Shown piece by piece: positions 7,756 to 17,049 of a stretch of DNA of 64,000 bases. The DNA lies in NCBI GenBank assembly GCA_964612075.1, contig CAZTFC010000004.1:1-64000 (forward strand), read 5' to 3'. The number at the start of each line of letters is the position of its first letter. Within the stretch, counting starts at the first letter, position 1. The translations under genes were made by a program, and so were the position numbers. The notes below the pieces were generated by a model. That model had not been told where the DNA came from, searched no databases, and saw only the letters and a program-made list of their open reading frames with translations. This DNA is from UBA2219 sp964612075 (lineage in GTDB: Bacteria; Desulfobacterota; Deferrimicrobia; Deferrimicrobiales; Deferrimicrobiaceae).

Positions 7756-10700
7756 GCAGCAGTTCCTTGAGGGATTGGAAGCGGTAGCGCAGCTTCACGT
7801 CCCCGCTGATCCGCCCGGGGGTCGACGTTGTAGCGCTGTCCCACCCGCCCTCGAGGTAGACGTTCTTCATGAGGCGGACCTCCCCGGACGCGGAGGTCTC
7901 CGAGGTGGCGCCCACGCTCTGGGACATGGACACGGACAGCCGGTCCTCGAACGACTTCCTGGCGACGAAGCGCGGCTCGAAGGTCTGCGTGGTCTGGGAG
8001 AATCCCGTCTCGATGGAGAACTTGTCGAGGCCGATCACCCGGCCGATCTTCTCGTCGACCCCGCCGATGCTTCCTATGGCGATGGCCGACCCCCCGATGG
8101 TCCCCGCGCTGGACGCGGGGGTGCGCAATCCCGTGTCCAGAAGGGTCCGGGTCGTCACGCCGAACGACAGGAGGCTCACGATGTCCGTCTGGCTCAACGG
8201 CGGATCGGAGGAGAAGTCCACGACGGGCTTTTCGAGAGTGCCGGAGACGATCACGGTCACCTTGTAAGGCCCCTTGGCGGCCTCGGCCCGCGCGTCCAGG
8301 CGCGGGTTGTTCCTGCGCGGGTCCTGGAAATCCAAGATGACCCGCTCCAGCTCGTACTTGTTCCCGTAGAACTCCACGGTCCCCTCGTAGACGTCGAAGG
8401 AGCCGAGGATGATCACCTTCCCGCTGTCGCCCTGGACCTTGAAGTCCCCGCCGGCGCTCGCGTCCACCAGGTTGTTCCGGATACGGATCGTCCGGTCGGC
8501 GATGACGTCGATGTCGAGCGAGACGCGGAAATCGGTCTCTTCCCGCCGCGCCGAGACGTCGGCCAGCCTGCGCCGGAAATCGAGGAGCGCCCTTTCGGGG
8601 TACAGGTTCTTCGTGTAGCGGGCGGACTGCACCTCGACCTCGCCGGTCGCCATCAGGCCGTCTACCGGCCCGAACAGCTCGACGTGCCCCTGGACCACGG
8701 GCCGGACGTCTTCCGGGTACGGATACCGCATGTCGAAGAAATCCACGGAGAAGTACATCCGCTGCCCGGCGTCCATCCGGAGCGGGACCTCGCCCCACCC
8801 GTCGATGTACCCGCCGCCGCTCCTGCCCTCGAAATGCTCGAAGACGATCTTCTCGCGGCTCAGGACCGCCTCGGCCTTCAGCGCCTCGAACTGCTGGGCG
8901 TACCCGAGGAACGAGAGGGTCCCCCCTTCCAGCCGGCCCGTGCCGACGATGACCGGTGCGGCATGGTTCCCCGTGACCCGCACCTCGGCCGTGACGATCC
9001 CGTCGAGGCGGTCGAAAATGCCCGGGACGGCGAGGCGCACCAGCCCCGCCGGCAGTTTCCCGTCGAGGCGCATGTCGAGGTCCCCCTTCCAGGAGACCTT
9101 CCCCGTGATCCGCACAGGGGAGCCTGCGGCGGCGAGCGCCCCCTCCACCCAGTGAACGCCCTCCGCGTCCATCGCCGCGGCGATGTCCCTGCCGGCAAGC
9201 TCCCACCCGCCCTCCCGGTACGTGAGCGAATCGATCCGGATCGTTCCCGTCGTCCGGTCGAATGCGCGCAGCGCGCCGGAGACCCGGGCGTCCCCCCGGA
9301 CCGACAGGCGGCGCTTGTCGTCCTTGGGCAGCCCGTCCGGCGATTCCCCGGCAGAGAAGGGGCCGTCCAGCCGGAACCCGTAGGGCTCCCGCAGGGAGAC
9401 CTCCCAGGCGAGACGCGTGTCGGGGCCGCTGCTGAGCAGGACACCGGAGAGGGTGTCGCCCTGCCGGCTTCCCGAGGCGCGGATCTCGCGGAACCGCAGG
9501 ATGCCCGACGCCGGGCCCATGGCATGCACCGACCCGTGCAGCACGGGGAACATCCCCGGCGTGACCGGCTTCCCTTCCATCAGGTCCGCCAGGAGGACCA
9601 CTCCTCCCGCGTCCGCGGACCACTCGCCCTCGGAGGCGGCATCCGGACGCCCCGCGACGTCCAGGAGGAAGGACGTGGGCAGGGCGGTCGCGGACAGGGC
9701 GACGGTGGCGGGCCATTCCCGTCCGCGCTGGACCTCGCCGGAAAGCGATACCCGGGGGGAAGCGCAGCGCACGGTAAACCGGCCGGCGTGCAGCCCCAAG
9801 CTTCCTTCCGCCCGCACGTCCGTGACCTTCGCCGAGCCGATGCGCAGCTCTCCCGATTCCGCCGCCGCCCGCGGGAACTCCCAGCCCCTCGGCCCTTCCC
9901 TCGCCTCGATCCGGGCGTCGACGATCCCCTCCATCTTCAGGACGCCGTCCCGCTTCAGCAGGGAGAGCGCCTGGGAGATCCTCACCCCGGCAAGCTCCGC
10001 CGAGGCCTCCGGGCCTTTCCCCGGCCCCTTTTTCGCGGCGAAGCGGACGACGCCGTCGCCGAAGCGCCCCTCGCCGCGCCCCGTCCAGCGCACCACGCCT
10101 TCCGTTTCCCCGTATTCCCCCTCCGCGTTTACCGCCGAAAGCGGGATACCCCGGACGACCATCCTCGGCGAACGGACGCCGCCGCGGATATCGGTAGAAC
10201 CCGGCGCGAACGCGAGCCTCGCTTCGGCTTCCGCCGTCCCCTTGGCCCCCTCGAGGTATTCCCTGATCTCTCCGGGGTCCTTCCCCTGCGACGCGAGAAC
10301 GGGGCCGATCCATTTCCCGCTGTCCGCAAGATCGATCTCCCTCGCGGAAACCGAAACGACGACCCGCGCCCTGGCCGGGTCCACGGGGGTCGTGACCGTT
10401 CCGGAGGCGGTCACCTTGAAGGAATCCGCAGGAACGTCGGCCGTGAAGCGAAGCGCGTCCGCGGGAACTCCGTCGATTTTCACCGTCGCCGGGACGGGGG
10501 GGAGCGACCATGCGGACAGCCCCAGGACATCGATGGAAGCGTTCGTCCGCAGGCGGTCGACGGGACCCGATGCTTCCCATTCCGCCGCCAGCCCTTTCCA
10601 GGAAAGCGGTTGACGGAACCCGTATTCCCCCGCCCTCCCGGAAGGGACCTGCGCGGTGCCCCGGACCCGGACGGACCGCCCGGCCAGGAAAAGCTCCCCC

Positions 10701-12043
10701 TCCGCCCTCGCCTCGGCCCTCCCCGCCGCCAGGCGGGCCGACTCCAGGCGCAGCGTCCTGTCGGCCGAAAGCTCGGCGGAGACGTCCGCCTTCACGGGCA
10801 GGCGGATCTTGAACCCGCCGCGGTCAGGCGCCGCAGGCCGTTCCACTCCCTCCGGCAGAGCCAGCGAAACGTCGCCGCGCAGCCGGTCCGGCGTGCCGGA
10901 AAACGCCGCCTCGAGGTCCGCCGTCCCGGAAAGGCGGAAGGGGATCCCGAGCCCCCCCCAGGGCACGGAGGAAAGGGAGAAGCGGCCGATCCGGGCCGCA
11001 AGGGACACGCGGGACGCGTCGAGGTCGTAGCTGCCGGACGCCTCGAAGGCGCCGCCGAGAAGCTTCGCGCGCGCGCTGTCCAGGCGCACCACGCGCCCCT
11101 TCGCCGACAGCGCCGCCTCGGCGTCCGGGACGGCGTTTCCGTGGAAATCGCCCCCGCGGAGCTTGACTCTCAATTGACCTTCCGGGTTGTCCCACGCTCC
11201 GGCCGCCGAGGCCGAGAACTCGATTCTGCCGCGCCGCAGGGCGTGCCGGGCGAACGACGCCCCGGGGTAACCGCCGGAAATCCATTTCGCGAGATCGAAC
11301 TCGCCGGACGCCTTACCCTCCAGCAGGCGCTTCCCAGTCTCTAGGAAGCCCGAAAAACGGACGGCGGAGGCGCCGCCCCACGCCCTCGCCCTGCGGACCT
11401 TGAGCACATCTCCCTTGCGGACCAGGTCCGCCTCCACGAAAGGGTACGGCCAGGCGGCGACGCCCTCGCCCGGGACCGCGATCCCGCCCGCGGCGTTGGC
11501 GATGGACGCGTGGACCCTCGTGCCGAAGAAACGCCCTTCCCGGACGCGCAGTTCCCGCACGTCCGCCTTCATTCGGCGCAACGGCCCCAGCGGCCCCAGG
11601 GAGACCGTGCCGTCGACGAACAGGATCTCGGGGAGCCGGAATTCCCCGCCCTCCCCGGAGGAGGCGATCCTGCCGTACAGTCCGCGGTTCCATTCCCCCG
11701 CCTCGAGCCGGAAATTCCTGACCCGTATGCGGGAGACCGGGACCTCTCCTTTCAGCAGCCGCAGCGGGGAGAGGGAGATATCCACGTTTCCCGCGCGCCC
11801 GAGGAAGCGGTCCGCTCCGGCGTCGCGCACCTCCAGGTCGTCGAGCGAGAGATAGAGATGGAGGATGTGGAGCTTCAGCCCGCCGTGGCGCACGTCCAGC
11901 CCGTACCGCGCGGCCGCGGCCACGATCTCTCCCTCGGCCCGGCGAAGCATTTCCGGGACCTTTACAGAAAGCCGCCATCCGGACCATGCGACGAGAAGGA
12001 GGAGGATGCCGCCCCCGAACCAACGGAACCATCGCTTCGACAT
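7742..12043 (-). CDS. tamB: TamB/DUF490 translocation-assembly and lipid-transport protein
   Basis: A 1433-aa protein of the AsmA-like/TamB family that bridges inner and outer membrane with TamA; relatives act in outer-membrane protein insertion and phospholipid transport. An N-terminal membrane anchor (about 9-25, GGGILLLLVAWSGW) is followed by a very long repetitive beta-rich region expected to form the hydrophobic groove. The C-terminal DUF490 domain covers about the last 350 residues and includes YEGTVEFYGNKYELE, SDPPLSQTDIVSLLSFG and the terminal RYRFQSLKELL. E. coli TamB is about 1260 aa, so this is somewhat longer. It overlaps tamA by 14 nt in the same direction. Confidence 0.9.
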   Translation of the reverse strand: MSKRWFRWFGGGILLLLVAWSGWRLSVKVPEMLRRAEGEIVAAAARYGLDVRHGGLKLHILHLYLSLDDLEVRDAGADRFLGRAGNVDISLSPLRLLKGEVPVSRIRVRNFRLEAGEWNRGLYGRIASSGEGGEFRLPEILFVDGTVSLGPLGPLRRMKADVRELRVREGRFFGTRVHASIANAAGGIAVPGEGVAAWPYPFVEADLVRKGDVLKVRRARAWGGASAVRFSGFLETGKRLLEGKASGEFDLAKWISGGYPGASFARHALRRGRIEFSASAAGAWDNPEGQLRVKLRGGDFHGNAVPDAEAALSAKGRVVRLDSARAKLLGGAFEASGSYDLDASRVSLAARIGRFSLSSVPWGGLGIPFRLSGTADLEAAFSGTPDRLRGDVSLALPEGVERPAAPDRGGFKIRLPVKADVSAELSADRTLRLESARLAAGRAEARAEGELFLAGRSVRVRGTAQVPSGRAGEYGFRQPLSWKGLAAEWEASGPVDRLRTNASIDVLGLSAWSLPPVPATVKIDGVPADALRFTADVPADSFKVTASGTVTTPVDPARARVVVSVSAREIDLADSGKWIGPVLASQGKDPGEIREYLEGAKGTAEAEARLAFAPGSTDIRGGVRSPRMVVRGIPLSAVNAEGEYGETEGVVRWTGRGEGRFGDGVVRFAAKKGPGKGPEASAELAGVRISQALSLLKRDGVLKMEGIVDARIEAREGPRGWEFPRAAAESGELRIGSAKVTDVRAEGSLGLHAGRFTVRCASPRVSLSGEVQRGREWPATVALSATALPTSFLLDVAGRPDAASEGEWSADAGGVVLLADLMEGKPVTPGMFPVLHGSVHAMGPASGILRFREIRASGSRQGDTLSGVLLSSGPDTRLAWEVSLREPYGFRLDGPFSAGESPDGLPKDDKRRLSVRGDARVSGALRAFDRTTGTIRIDSLTYREGGWELAGRDIAAAMDAEGVHWVEGALAAAGSPVRITGKVSWKGDLDMRLDGKLPAGLVRLAVPGIFDRLDGIVTAEVRVTGNHAAPVIVGTGRLEGGTLSFLGYAQQFEALKAEAVLSREKIVFEHFEGRSGGGYIDGWGEVPLRMDAGQRMYFSVDFFDMRYPYPEDVRPVVQGHVELFGPVDGLMATGEVEVQSARYTKNLYPERALLDFRRRLADVSARREETDFRVSLDIDVIADRTIRIRNNLVDASAGGDFKVQGDSGKVIILGSFDVYEGTVEFYGNKYELERVILDFQDPRRNNPRLDARAEAAKGPYKVTVIVSGTLEKPVVDFSSDPPLSQTDIVSLLSFGVTTRTLLDTGLRTPASSAGTIGGSAIAIGSIGGVDEKIGRVIGLDKFSIETGFSQTTQTFEPRFVARKSFEDRLSVSMSQSVGATSETSASGEVRLMKNVYLEGGWDSATTSTPGRISGDVKLRYRFQSLKELLHGRD

Positions 12044-12063
12044 GGGGTAATTATAGAGGAAAA

Positions 12064-12138
12064 TGGAGCGGGCGACCGGATTCGAACCGGCGACGTTCAG
12101 CTTGGGAAGCTGACATTCTACCCCTGAATTACGCCCGC
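12064..12138 (-). tRNA. tRNA-Gly (anticodon CCC)
   Basis: The minus strand folds as a standard 75-nt tRNA including encoded CCA. The acceptor pairs GCGGGCG with CGCCCGC, the discriminator is U (usual for Gly), the D-arm contains TTCAGGGGTAGAA, the anticodon stem TCAGC/GCTGA encloses TTCCCAA (anticodon CCC, reading GGG), and the T-arm is GCCGG-TTCGAAT-CCGGT. It lies between tamB and the TPR gene. Confidence 0.96.
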
Positions 12139-12172
12139 TCGCACTGGGTAACCATTAAACACAAAACGGGGC

Positions 12173-12194
12173 GGCAATGCAACGCCGCATCGCC
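12173..12194 (-). terminator. Probable rho-independent terminator after the TPR gene
   Basis: On the minus strand GGCGATGC and GCATTGCC form an 8-bp stem (one G-U pair) around loop GGCGTT. A few bases later comes a T-rich stretch (TTTTGTGTTT). It lies just past the TPR gene stop and before the tRNA. The U-run is interrupted, so strength is uncertain. Confidence 0.45.
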
Positions 12195-12201
12195 TCTTTT
12201 T

Positions 12202-13527
12202 TCAGGACCGGTGCGGTTTCGCCCTCGCGTCGACGTCCCGGTAACCCGGGAACTCCTCGGAAAGGGCGAGGAAGATCTTCCCGGCTTCGTCCTCCCGGCC
12301 GGCGCGCGAGAAAAGGACCGCCTTGTGGTAACTGAGGTCGCGCCGCTGCTCCTTCGTGACCTTCTCCCCCTCGAGCGCCTCGTCGAGGACCGCGATCGCG
12401 CCTTCGGCGTCTCCCGTCTCCATGAGGGTGTCGGCGAGCATCGAGGAGGCCCCCACCAGGAGCGCGGGATTCCTCATGGACAGCCGGAATTCCTTCACGG
12501 CCTCCTCGTGCAGCCCCATTTCCTTGTAGGCGATGCCGAGATTGTAACGGGTCTCCAGATCGGAATCGCCGATCTCCTCGCTTACCTTGGCCTGCAGCCT
12601 GCCCAGCGCGTCCCGAACGAGGTCCGTTTCATCCCCGGATCCCTCCTCCTTCTCCGCCTCCGGCGGCGGCTCGGGAGGCGCTACCGCCTTCGGCGGCGGG
12701 GGCGGCGGGGGGGGGGAAGCGGCGGCCTCGGCGCGCTTCCGGGCGACCTCCGCGAAGGAGAAGGCCTGCAGCTCCAGGGGGTTCCATCCGCCGCGGATCG
12801 ACTGGAGGATCTCCCGCATCTCCGCGACGCGGTCCTTGTGCCCGAGCTCTTCCTCGTGTCTTATCATCCGCGAAAGGATCGGCACGCCCTCGTCCGGCAT
12901 CCCCACGGCGACCCAGAGGAAACCGCACGGCTCCAGTATCGACAAGTCCTTTTCGGCCTGGCCGCCCACGGCGCGGAGACGCTCCGTGAATTCCGCGTAC
13001 ATCCCGGAGGAAACGGTCGACGGGACGGCCTTGGTCAGCTCGGTCACGGCCTCCATCAGCTTCTTCTGGCCCCGGTAGACGTCGGCGATGTACAGGAGCG
13101 GCAGCGGATTGCCGCGCATGTACTCCGCCATCTGGCGGAAGAACTCGAGGCGCTGCTCGTCGGACGTGAACCTCCCCGCCTCGGCGGCGATCTTCCTCAG
13201 CTCGGTCTGGGCGTCCGCGGAAAGCCCTTCCGCCGCGAGCAGCCGGATGAGCCATTTCTGGAAGTCGTTGTTCTTCTGGTCGTGCTTGAGCATCTGGCGC
13301 AGGACCGCGATCGCCTTGCCGGCGAAGCCATCCTTCTCGTAGATGACGGCGGCCCGTGCGAGCTGGTCCAGGCCCTCCACCACCTCGCCGGTGCGCATGA
13401 GGAAGATCCCGAGCTTCTGCCGGGCCTGGGGATCGTTGGGCGACGACTGTACCTTGCGGGACAACGAAGCCCGGTCTTCGTCCTCCCGGGACGAAAACGC
13501 CTTCTTAATGGAATCGAGGAAGCTCAC
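12202..13527 (-). CDS. Tetratricopeptide-repeat protein with proline-rich linker
   Basis: A 441-aa soluble protein. TPR-like helical pairs occur in the N-terminal half (for example ARQKLGIFLMRTGEVVEGL at about 34-52 and WLIRLLAAEGLSADAQTEL), then a poly-proline tract (eight consecutive Pro near 270-277). A second TPR block follows (YNLGIAYKEMGLHEEAVKEF, about 325-344, and the following repeat). No signal peptide or membrane segment is seen, so it is probably a scaffold in the cytoplasm. It lies 54 nt downstream of accC and is followed by a terminator-like hairpin. The specific role is unknown; comparable TPR/proline-rich proteins are common in deltaproteobacteria. Confidence 0.8.
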   Translation of the reverse strand: MSFLDSIKKAFSSREDEDRASLSRKVQSSPNDPQARQKLGIFLMRTGEVVEGLDQLARAAVIYEKDGFAGKAIAVLRQMLKHDQKNNDFQKWLIRLLAAEGLSADAQTELRKIAAEAGRFTSDEQRLEFFRQMAEYMRGNPLPLLYIADVYRGQKKLMEAVTELTKAVPSTVSSGMYAEFTERLRAVGGQAEKDLSILEPCGFLWVAVGMPDEGVPILSRMIRHEEELGHKDRVAEMREILQSIRGGWNPLELQAFSFAEVARKRAEAAASPPPPPPPPKAVAPPEPPPEAEKEEGSGDETDLVRDALGRLQAKVSEEIGDSDLETRYNLGIAYKEMGLHEEAVKEFRLSMRNPALLVGASSMLADTLMETGDAEGAIAVLDEALEGEKVTKEQRRDLSYHKAVLFSRAGREDEAGKIFLALSEEFPGYRDVDARAKPHRS

Positions 13528-13581
13528 CCTGTCCCTCCGCTGCTTTCCGCCCGGATCCGGTTCCCGGCCGTTTTTTCGAAG

Positions 13582-14919
13582 TCACGGACGATGCTTCTCG
13601 AGGAAATTCGTCGAAAGCCTCGCTTCGACGAAGTCGGAATTCACCAGGATCTTCTTGTGGAACCCCACCGTCGTTCGGACCCCGTCGATCCGGATCTCTT
13701 CGAGCGCGCGGCGCATCCGCATGATGGCCTCGTTCCGGTCCTCCCCGTGCACGATCAGCTTGCCGAGAAGGGAGTCGTACGTCGGTGGCACGGTGTATCC
13801 CGGGTAGATCGCCGTGTCCATCCGCACGCCGAAGCCGCCGGGGAAGCTGCAGTAATCGATCGTCCCGGGGAACGGGAGGAAGGTTTCGGGATCCTCGGCG
13901 TTGATCCGCACCTCGATGGCGTGGCCCCGCTGCGTGACGTCCTCCTGGGCGTACCGCAGCTTCTTGCCGTCGGCGATCCGCAGCTGCTCGCGGACGATGT
14001 CGATCCCCGTGATCATCTCCGTGACGGGGTGCTCGACCTGGATCCGGGTGTTCATTTCCAGGAAATAATACTCCCCGTCGGGGATGTACAGGAACTCGAT
14101 GGTCCCGACGTTGTCGTATTTCACGGCCGCCGCCGCGTCCACCGCCGCCTTCCAGAGCCCCTTCCGGACCCTCGAGGGGATCCCGGGCGCCGGGGCCTCC
14201 TCGATCAGCTTCTGGTGCCTGCGCTGCATGGAGCAGTCGCGGTCTCCCAGGTGGATGACGTTGCCGTGGCGGTCGCCCATCACCTGGACCTCGACGTGCC
14301 TGGCGGAATCGAAGTACTTCTCGATGTACACGTCGGGCACGCCGAAGGCGGTTAGCGCCTCCGACTGGGCCGTCAGGAAGGCGTTGATGAAAGAGGCGGG
14401 GCTGTGGACGATCTTCATCCCGCGCCCCCCCCCGCCCGCGGCCGCCTTCACGATCACGGGGAACCCGAGGTCCTTGGCGATCCGGAGCCCGTCGTCCTCC
14501 TCCGTGATCGCCTGCTCGCTTCCCGGAACGACCGGCACCTTGACCTTCTGCACCGCCCGCCGGGCGGCGATCTTGTCGCCCATCAGGCGGATGGCCTCCG
14601 CCGAGGGGCCGATGAACCTCACGCCGTAGTTCTGGCAGATCTCCGCGAAGGCGGCGTTCTCCGCGAGAAAGCCGTAGCCGGGGTGGACCGAGTCGGCGTC
14701 GGTGATCTCGATGGCGGAGAGGATGGACGGGATGTTCAGGTAGCTTTCCGCGCTGGGCGGCGGGCCGATGCAGACCGACTGGTCGGCCATCTTCACGTGG
14801 AGCGCGTCCCGGTCGGCCGTGGAGTACACGGCGACCGTCTTTATCCCCATCTCCCGGCAGGTCCGTATGATCCGGACGGCGATCTCGCCCCGGTTGGCGA
14901 TGAGAACCTTGTGGATCAT
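13582..14919 (-). CDS. accC: Biotin carboxylase subunit of acetyl-CoA carboxylase
   Basis: A 445-aa ATP-grasp enzyme that carboxylates biotin on AccB using bicarbonate and ATP, the first half-reaction in making malonyl-CoA. The order is the N-terminal KVLIANRGEIAVRIIRTCRE, the glycine-rich ATP loop AAAGGGGRGMKIV (about 160-172), HLGDRDCSMQRRHQK (about 209-236) and EMNTRIQVEHPVTE (about 285-300) with the catalytic Glu, Asn and Arg. Length is normal. It follows accB by 12 nt in the same operon. Confidence 0.97.
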   Translation of the reverse strand: MIHKVLIANRGEIAVRIIRTCREMGIKTVAVYSTADRDALHVKMADQSVCIGPPPSAESYLNIPSILSAIEITDADSVHPGYGFLAENAAFAEICQNYGVRFIGPSAEAIRLMGDKIAARRAVQKVKVPVVPGSEQAITEEDDGLRIAKDLGFPVIVKAAAGGGGRGMKIVHSPASFINAFLTAQSEALTAFGVPDVYIEKYFDSARHVEVQVMGDRHGNVIHLGDRDCSMQRRHQKLIEEAPAPGIPSRVRKGLWKAAVDAAAAVKYDNVGTIEFLYIPDGEYYFLEMNTRIQVEHPVTEMITGIDIVREQLRIADGKKLRYAQEDVTQRGHAIEVRINAEDPETFLPFPGTIDYCSFPGGFGVRMDTAIYPGYTVPPTYDSLLGKLIVHGEDRNEAIMRMRRALEEIRIDGVRTTVGFHKKILVNSDFVEARLSTNFLEKHRP

Positions 14920-14931
14920 GCCGTTTCCCCG

Positions 14932-15390
14932 CTACTCCGGGAGGATGTGGAACAGAGGCTGCCCGTATGCCACCGGCTGGGCGTTCTCCACCAGGATCGC
15001 GGCGATCGACCCGGTGGTGTCCGACTCGATCTGGTTCATGATCTTCATCGCCTCGATGATGCAGAGGACCTGCCCCTTGACCACGTGCGTCCCCACTTCG
15101 ACGAACGGCCCGGAATCGGGCGCCGGGGCCCGGTAGAACGTCCCGACGATCGGGGAAACGATCTCCTTGTACGCGGGCTTCGCCGGCGCGGCCTCCGCGG
15201 CCGGGAGCGGCCCGGCCTCCGGGGCCCTGGAAGCCACCGGGACGGCGGCGGGCTGCGCCTGCGGGGACAGGGCCGACGGAGGGGCGCCGCGCCGGACCTT
15301 GAGCACCGTCTCCCCCCGGCCGAGCTCGAACTCGGTCACGTCGGATCCCTTCAACAGGTCCAGGATCTCCCGGATCTCCTTCAGGTTCAT
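14932..15390 (-). CDS. accB: Biotin carboxyl carrier protein of acetyl-CoA carboxylase
   Basis: A 152-aa carrier whose C-terminal biotinyl domain contains the canonical EAMKIMNQIESD (Lys is the biotin site, about residue 118). An Ala/Pro-rich linker (about 55-85) joins it to the N-terminal helical domain (MNLKEIREILDLLKGSD). ATG 15390 is chosen because GAGGGGA precedes it at good spacing; a longer frame to 15426 would overlap the end of efp. It sits 10 nt after efp and 12 nt before accC. Confidence 0.96.
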   Translation of the reverse strand: MNLKEIREILDLLKGSDVTEFELGRGETVLKVRRGAPPSALSPQAQPAAVPVASRAPEAGPLPAAEAAPAKPAYKEIVSPIVGTFYRAPAPDSGPFVEVGTHVVKGQVLCIIEAMKIMNQIESDTTGSIAAILVENAQPVAYGQPLFHILPE

Positions 15391-15400
15391 GGGAATCCCC

Positions 15401-15958
15401 TCAAACCCTTTCGATGTAGGTGCCATCTCGCGTGTCCACCTTGATGACGTCCCCTTCGTTGAGGAACAGCGGGACGAGCACCACGGCCCCGGATTCGAGC
15501 TTCGCCGGCTTCGTCGCGCCGCTCACGGTGTCCCCGCGGACGCCCGGCTCGGTCTCGACGATCCGCAGATCGATGAAGGTCGGGATGTCGATGCCGATGG
15601 GCTCCCCTTTGTAGAAGAGGATCTTCACGGGAAGGTTCTCGATCAGGTAGTTGCCCGCCTCCGCCACGTGGTCCTGGTCCAGGTAGATCTGCTCGTAGGT
15701 CCGGTTATCCATGAAGTGGTACTGGTTTTCCATCTTGTACATGAACTGCATGTCGCGGTCTTCCAGGTCGGGCTTCTCCACCTTGTCGCCGCTGCGGAAG
15801 GTGTGCTCGAGGACCGCGCCGGTCTTCAGGTTCTTCAGCTTCGTCCGGACGAAGGCCCCGCCCTTCCCCGGCTTCACGTGCTGGAAGTAGACGATCACGT
15901 ACGGCGCGCCCTCGAACTCGAGTTTCAGCCCGTTGCGGAAATCAGACGTGGTGTACAT
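15401..15958 (-). CDS. efp: Elongation factor P
   Basis: A 185-aa translation factor that relieves ribosome stalling at polyproline motifs. It has the three expected beta domains: KOW-like N-terminus (MYTTSDFRNGLKLEF), the modifiable lysine loop KPGKGGAF (Lys32 at the tip), the central VEKPDLEDRDMQFMY, and the C-terminal GVRGDTVSGATKPAKLESGAVV. The start ATG at 15958 gives normal family length. It lies between pepQ and accB. The nearby TPR protein carries an eight-proline tract, an obvious EF-P client. Confidence 0.96.
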   Translation of the reverse strand: MYTTSDFRNGLKLEFEGAPYVIVYFQHVKPGKGGAFVRTKLKNLKTGAVLEHTFRSGDKVEKPDLEDRDMQFMYKMENQYHFMDNRTYEQIYLDQDHVAEAGNYLIENLPVKILFYKGEPIGIDIPTFIDLRIVETEPGVRGDTVSGATKPAKLESGAVVLVPLFLNEGDVIKVDTRDGTYIERV

Positions 15959-15975
15959 CCCGTTGCCAAACCCCC

Positions 15976-17049
15976 TCAGATCAATGGCTTTGCCGTCTTG
16001 GGCAGGAACGTGATCCGCTCGCAGCCCGCGCCGGTGACTTTCACCGTATCCTCGAGGCGGACGCCGCCGACGCCGGGAAGGTAAACCCCGGGCTCGACGG
16101 TGACGACCATGCCCTCCTCGATACGGTCCTTCGACCGGGGAGACAGCGACGGCCTCTCGTGGATGTCGAGACCCACCCCATGCCCGGTCGAATGAACAAA
16201 ATACTTCAAATATCCGGACCGGTCCAGCGATTCCCGCACGCGGGCATCCACCCGGCGGCACGGGACGCCAGGGCGCAGGGCCGAAAGCCCGGCTTCCTGC
16301 GCCCGCAGGACCGCGTCGCGGACCTTCCGAAGCGGCCCGCGGGGGCGCTCCGGCAGGATCGTCACGGTCTCGTCCGAGCAGTACCCGCCCTTCCTCGCCC
16401 CGAAATCGACGATCAGCGGCCCCGCCGCCCCGATCCGGTTCCCCGTCGGTTGCGCGTGCGGCATGGCCGACCGCGCACCGTCCGCGACGATCGGCGGGAA
16501 GGAGGGGCCTTCCGCCCCGCGGCGCTTCATTTCCCGTTCCAGGTCCGCCGCCACGTCCCTCTCGCGCTTCCCCTCGACGCCGGCGGAGAGCAGGGAAAGC
16601 AGGGAGGCCGCCGCCGCGGCCGCCGCCGCCTCGATCGCCAGCACCTCCCCGGGCTCCTTCCTCATCCGGAGCGGCTCGACGAGGTCCTTGCCGTAGACCC
16701 ACCGCTGCGCCCTTTCGCGGGAGAACCTGCGGAACGATTCCACGGTCATGTGCGCGGCTTCGTACCCGATCCGCCGCGAGCCGGCCAGGCGGAGCCGCCG
16801 CGGGACTTCCGCCCATTTCCGGTCCGTGATCACCACCTCGGCACCCCGGACCTCCTCCCGGGCCTGGACATCGTACCTGCCGTCGGTGATGAGGTAATCC
16901 CCCCGGGACGTTATCAGCAGTGCCGCGTCGCTCCCGGTGAAACCCGTCAGGTAGCGGATGTTCGACAGCCGGACGGAGAGGTACGAGTCGAGCCGCCGGC
17001 GCCGCATGGACGCGTGGAGACGGCCGAGACGATCTTCACCTGCCGGCAC
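15976..17049 (-). CDS. pepQ: M24 metallopeptidase, Xaa-Pro aminopeptidase type
   Basis: A 357-aa pita-bread peptidase that removes N-terminal residues before proline or cleaves Xaa-Pro dipeptides. A creatinase-like N-terminal domain (SNIRYLTGFTGSDAALLIT) precedes the M24 domain with metal ligands in DFGARKGGYCSDET, HSTGHGVGLDIHE, EPGVYLPGVGGVRLED. The start is GTG 17049, with GGAGGG five bases before it; it lies 14 nt inside the end of aroQ. A long alanine run (near 150-160) is present. Whether it is an aminopeptidase or a dipeptidase cannot be told from sequence alone. Confidence 0.9.
   Translation of the reverse strand: MPAGEDRLGRLHASMRRRRLDSYLSVRLSNIRYLTGFTGSDAALLITSRGDYLITDGRYDVQAREEVRGAEVVITDRKWAEVPRRLRLAGSRRIGYEAAHMTVESFRRFSRERAQRWVYGKDLVEPLRMRKEPGEVLAIEAAAAAAAASLLSLLSAGVEGKRERDVAADLEREMKRRGAEGPSFPPIVADGARSAMPHAQPTGNRIGAAGPLIVDFGARKGGYCSDETVTILPERPRGPLRKVRDAVLRAQEAGLSALRPGVPCRRVDARVRESLDRSGYLKYFVHSTGHGVGLDIHERPSLSPRSKDRIEEGMVVTVEPGVYLPGVGGVRLEDTVKVTGAGCERITFLPKTAKPLI

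Noticed and set aside
3895..7770. A 1291-codon plus-strand open frame opposite tamA
   Set aside because: It is antisense to a clearly conserved gene. In GC-rich DNA with strong third-position bias, long opposite-strand frames arise passively. Its translation is rich in Arg, Pro, Asp and Gly with no domain.
7661..11344. A 1227-codon plus-strand open frame opposite tamB
   Set aside because: Same reason: a shadow of tamB with low-complexity translation.
15401..16816. EF-P as part of a 471-aa protein
   Set aside because: The upstream part is a frame shadow of pepQ; EF-P of normal length starts at ATG 15958.
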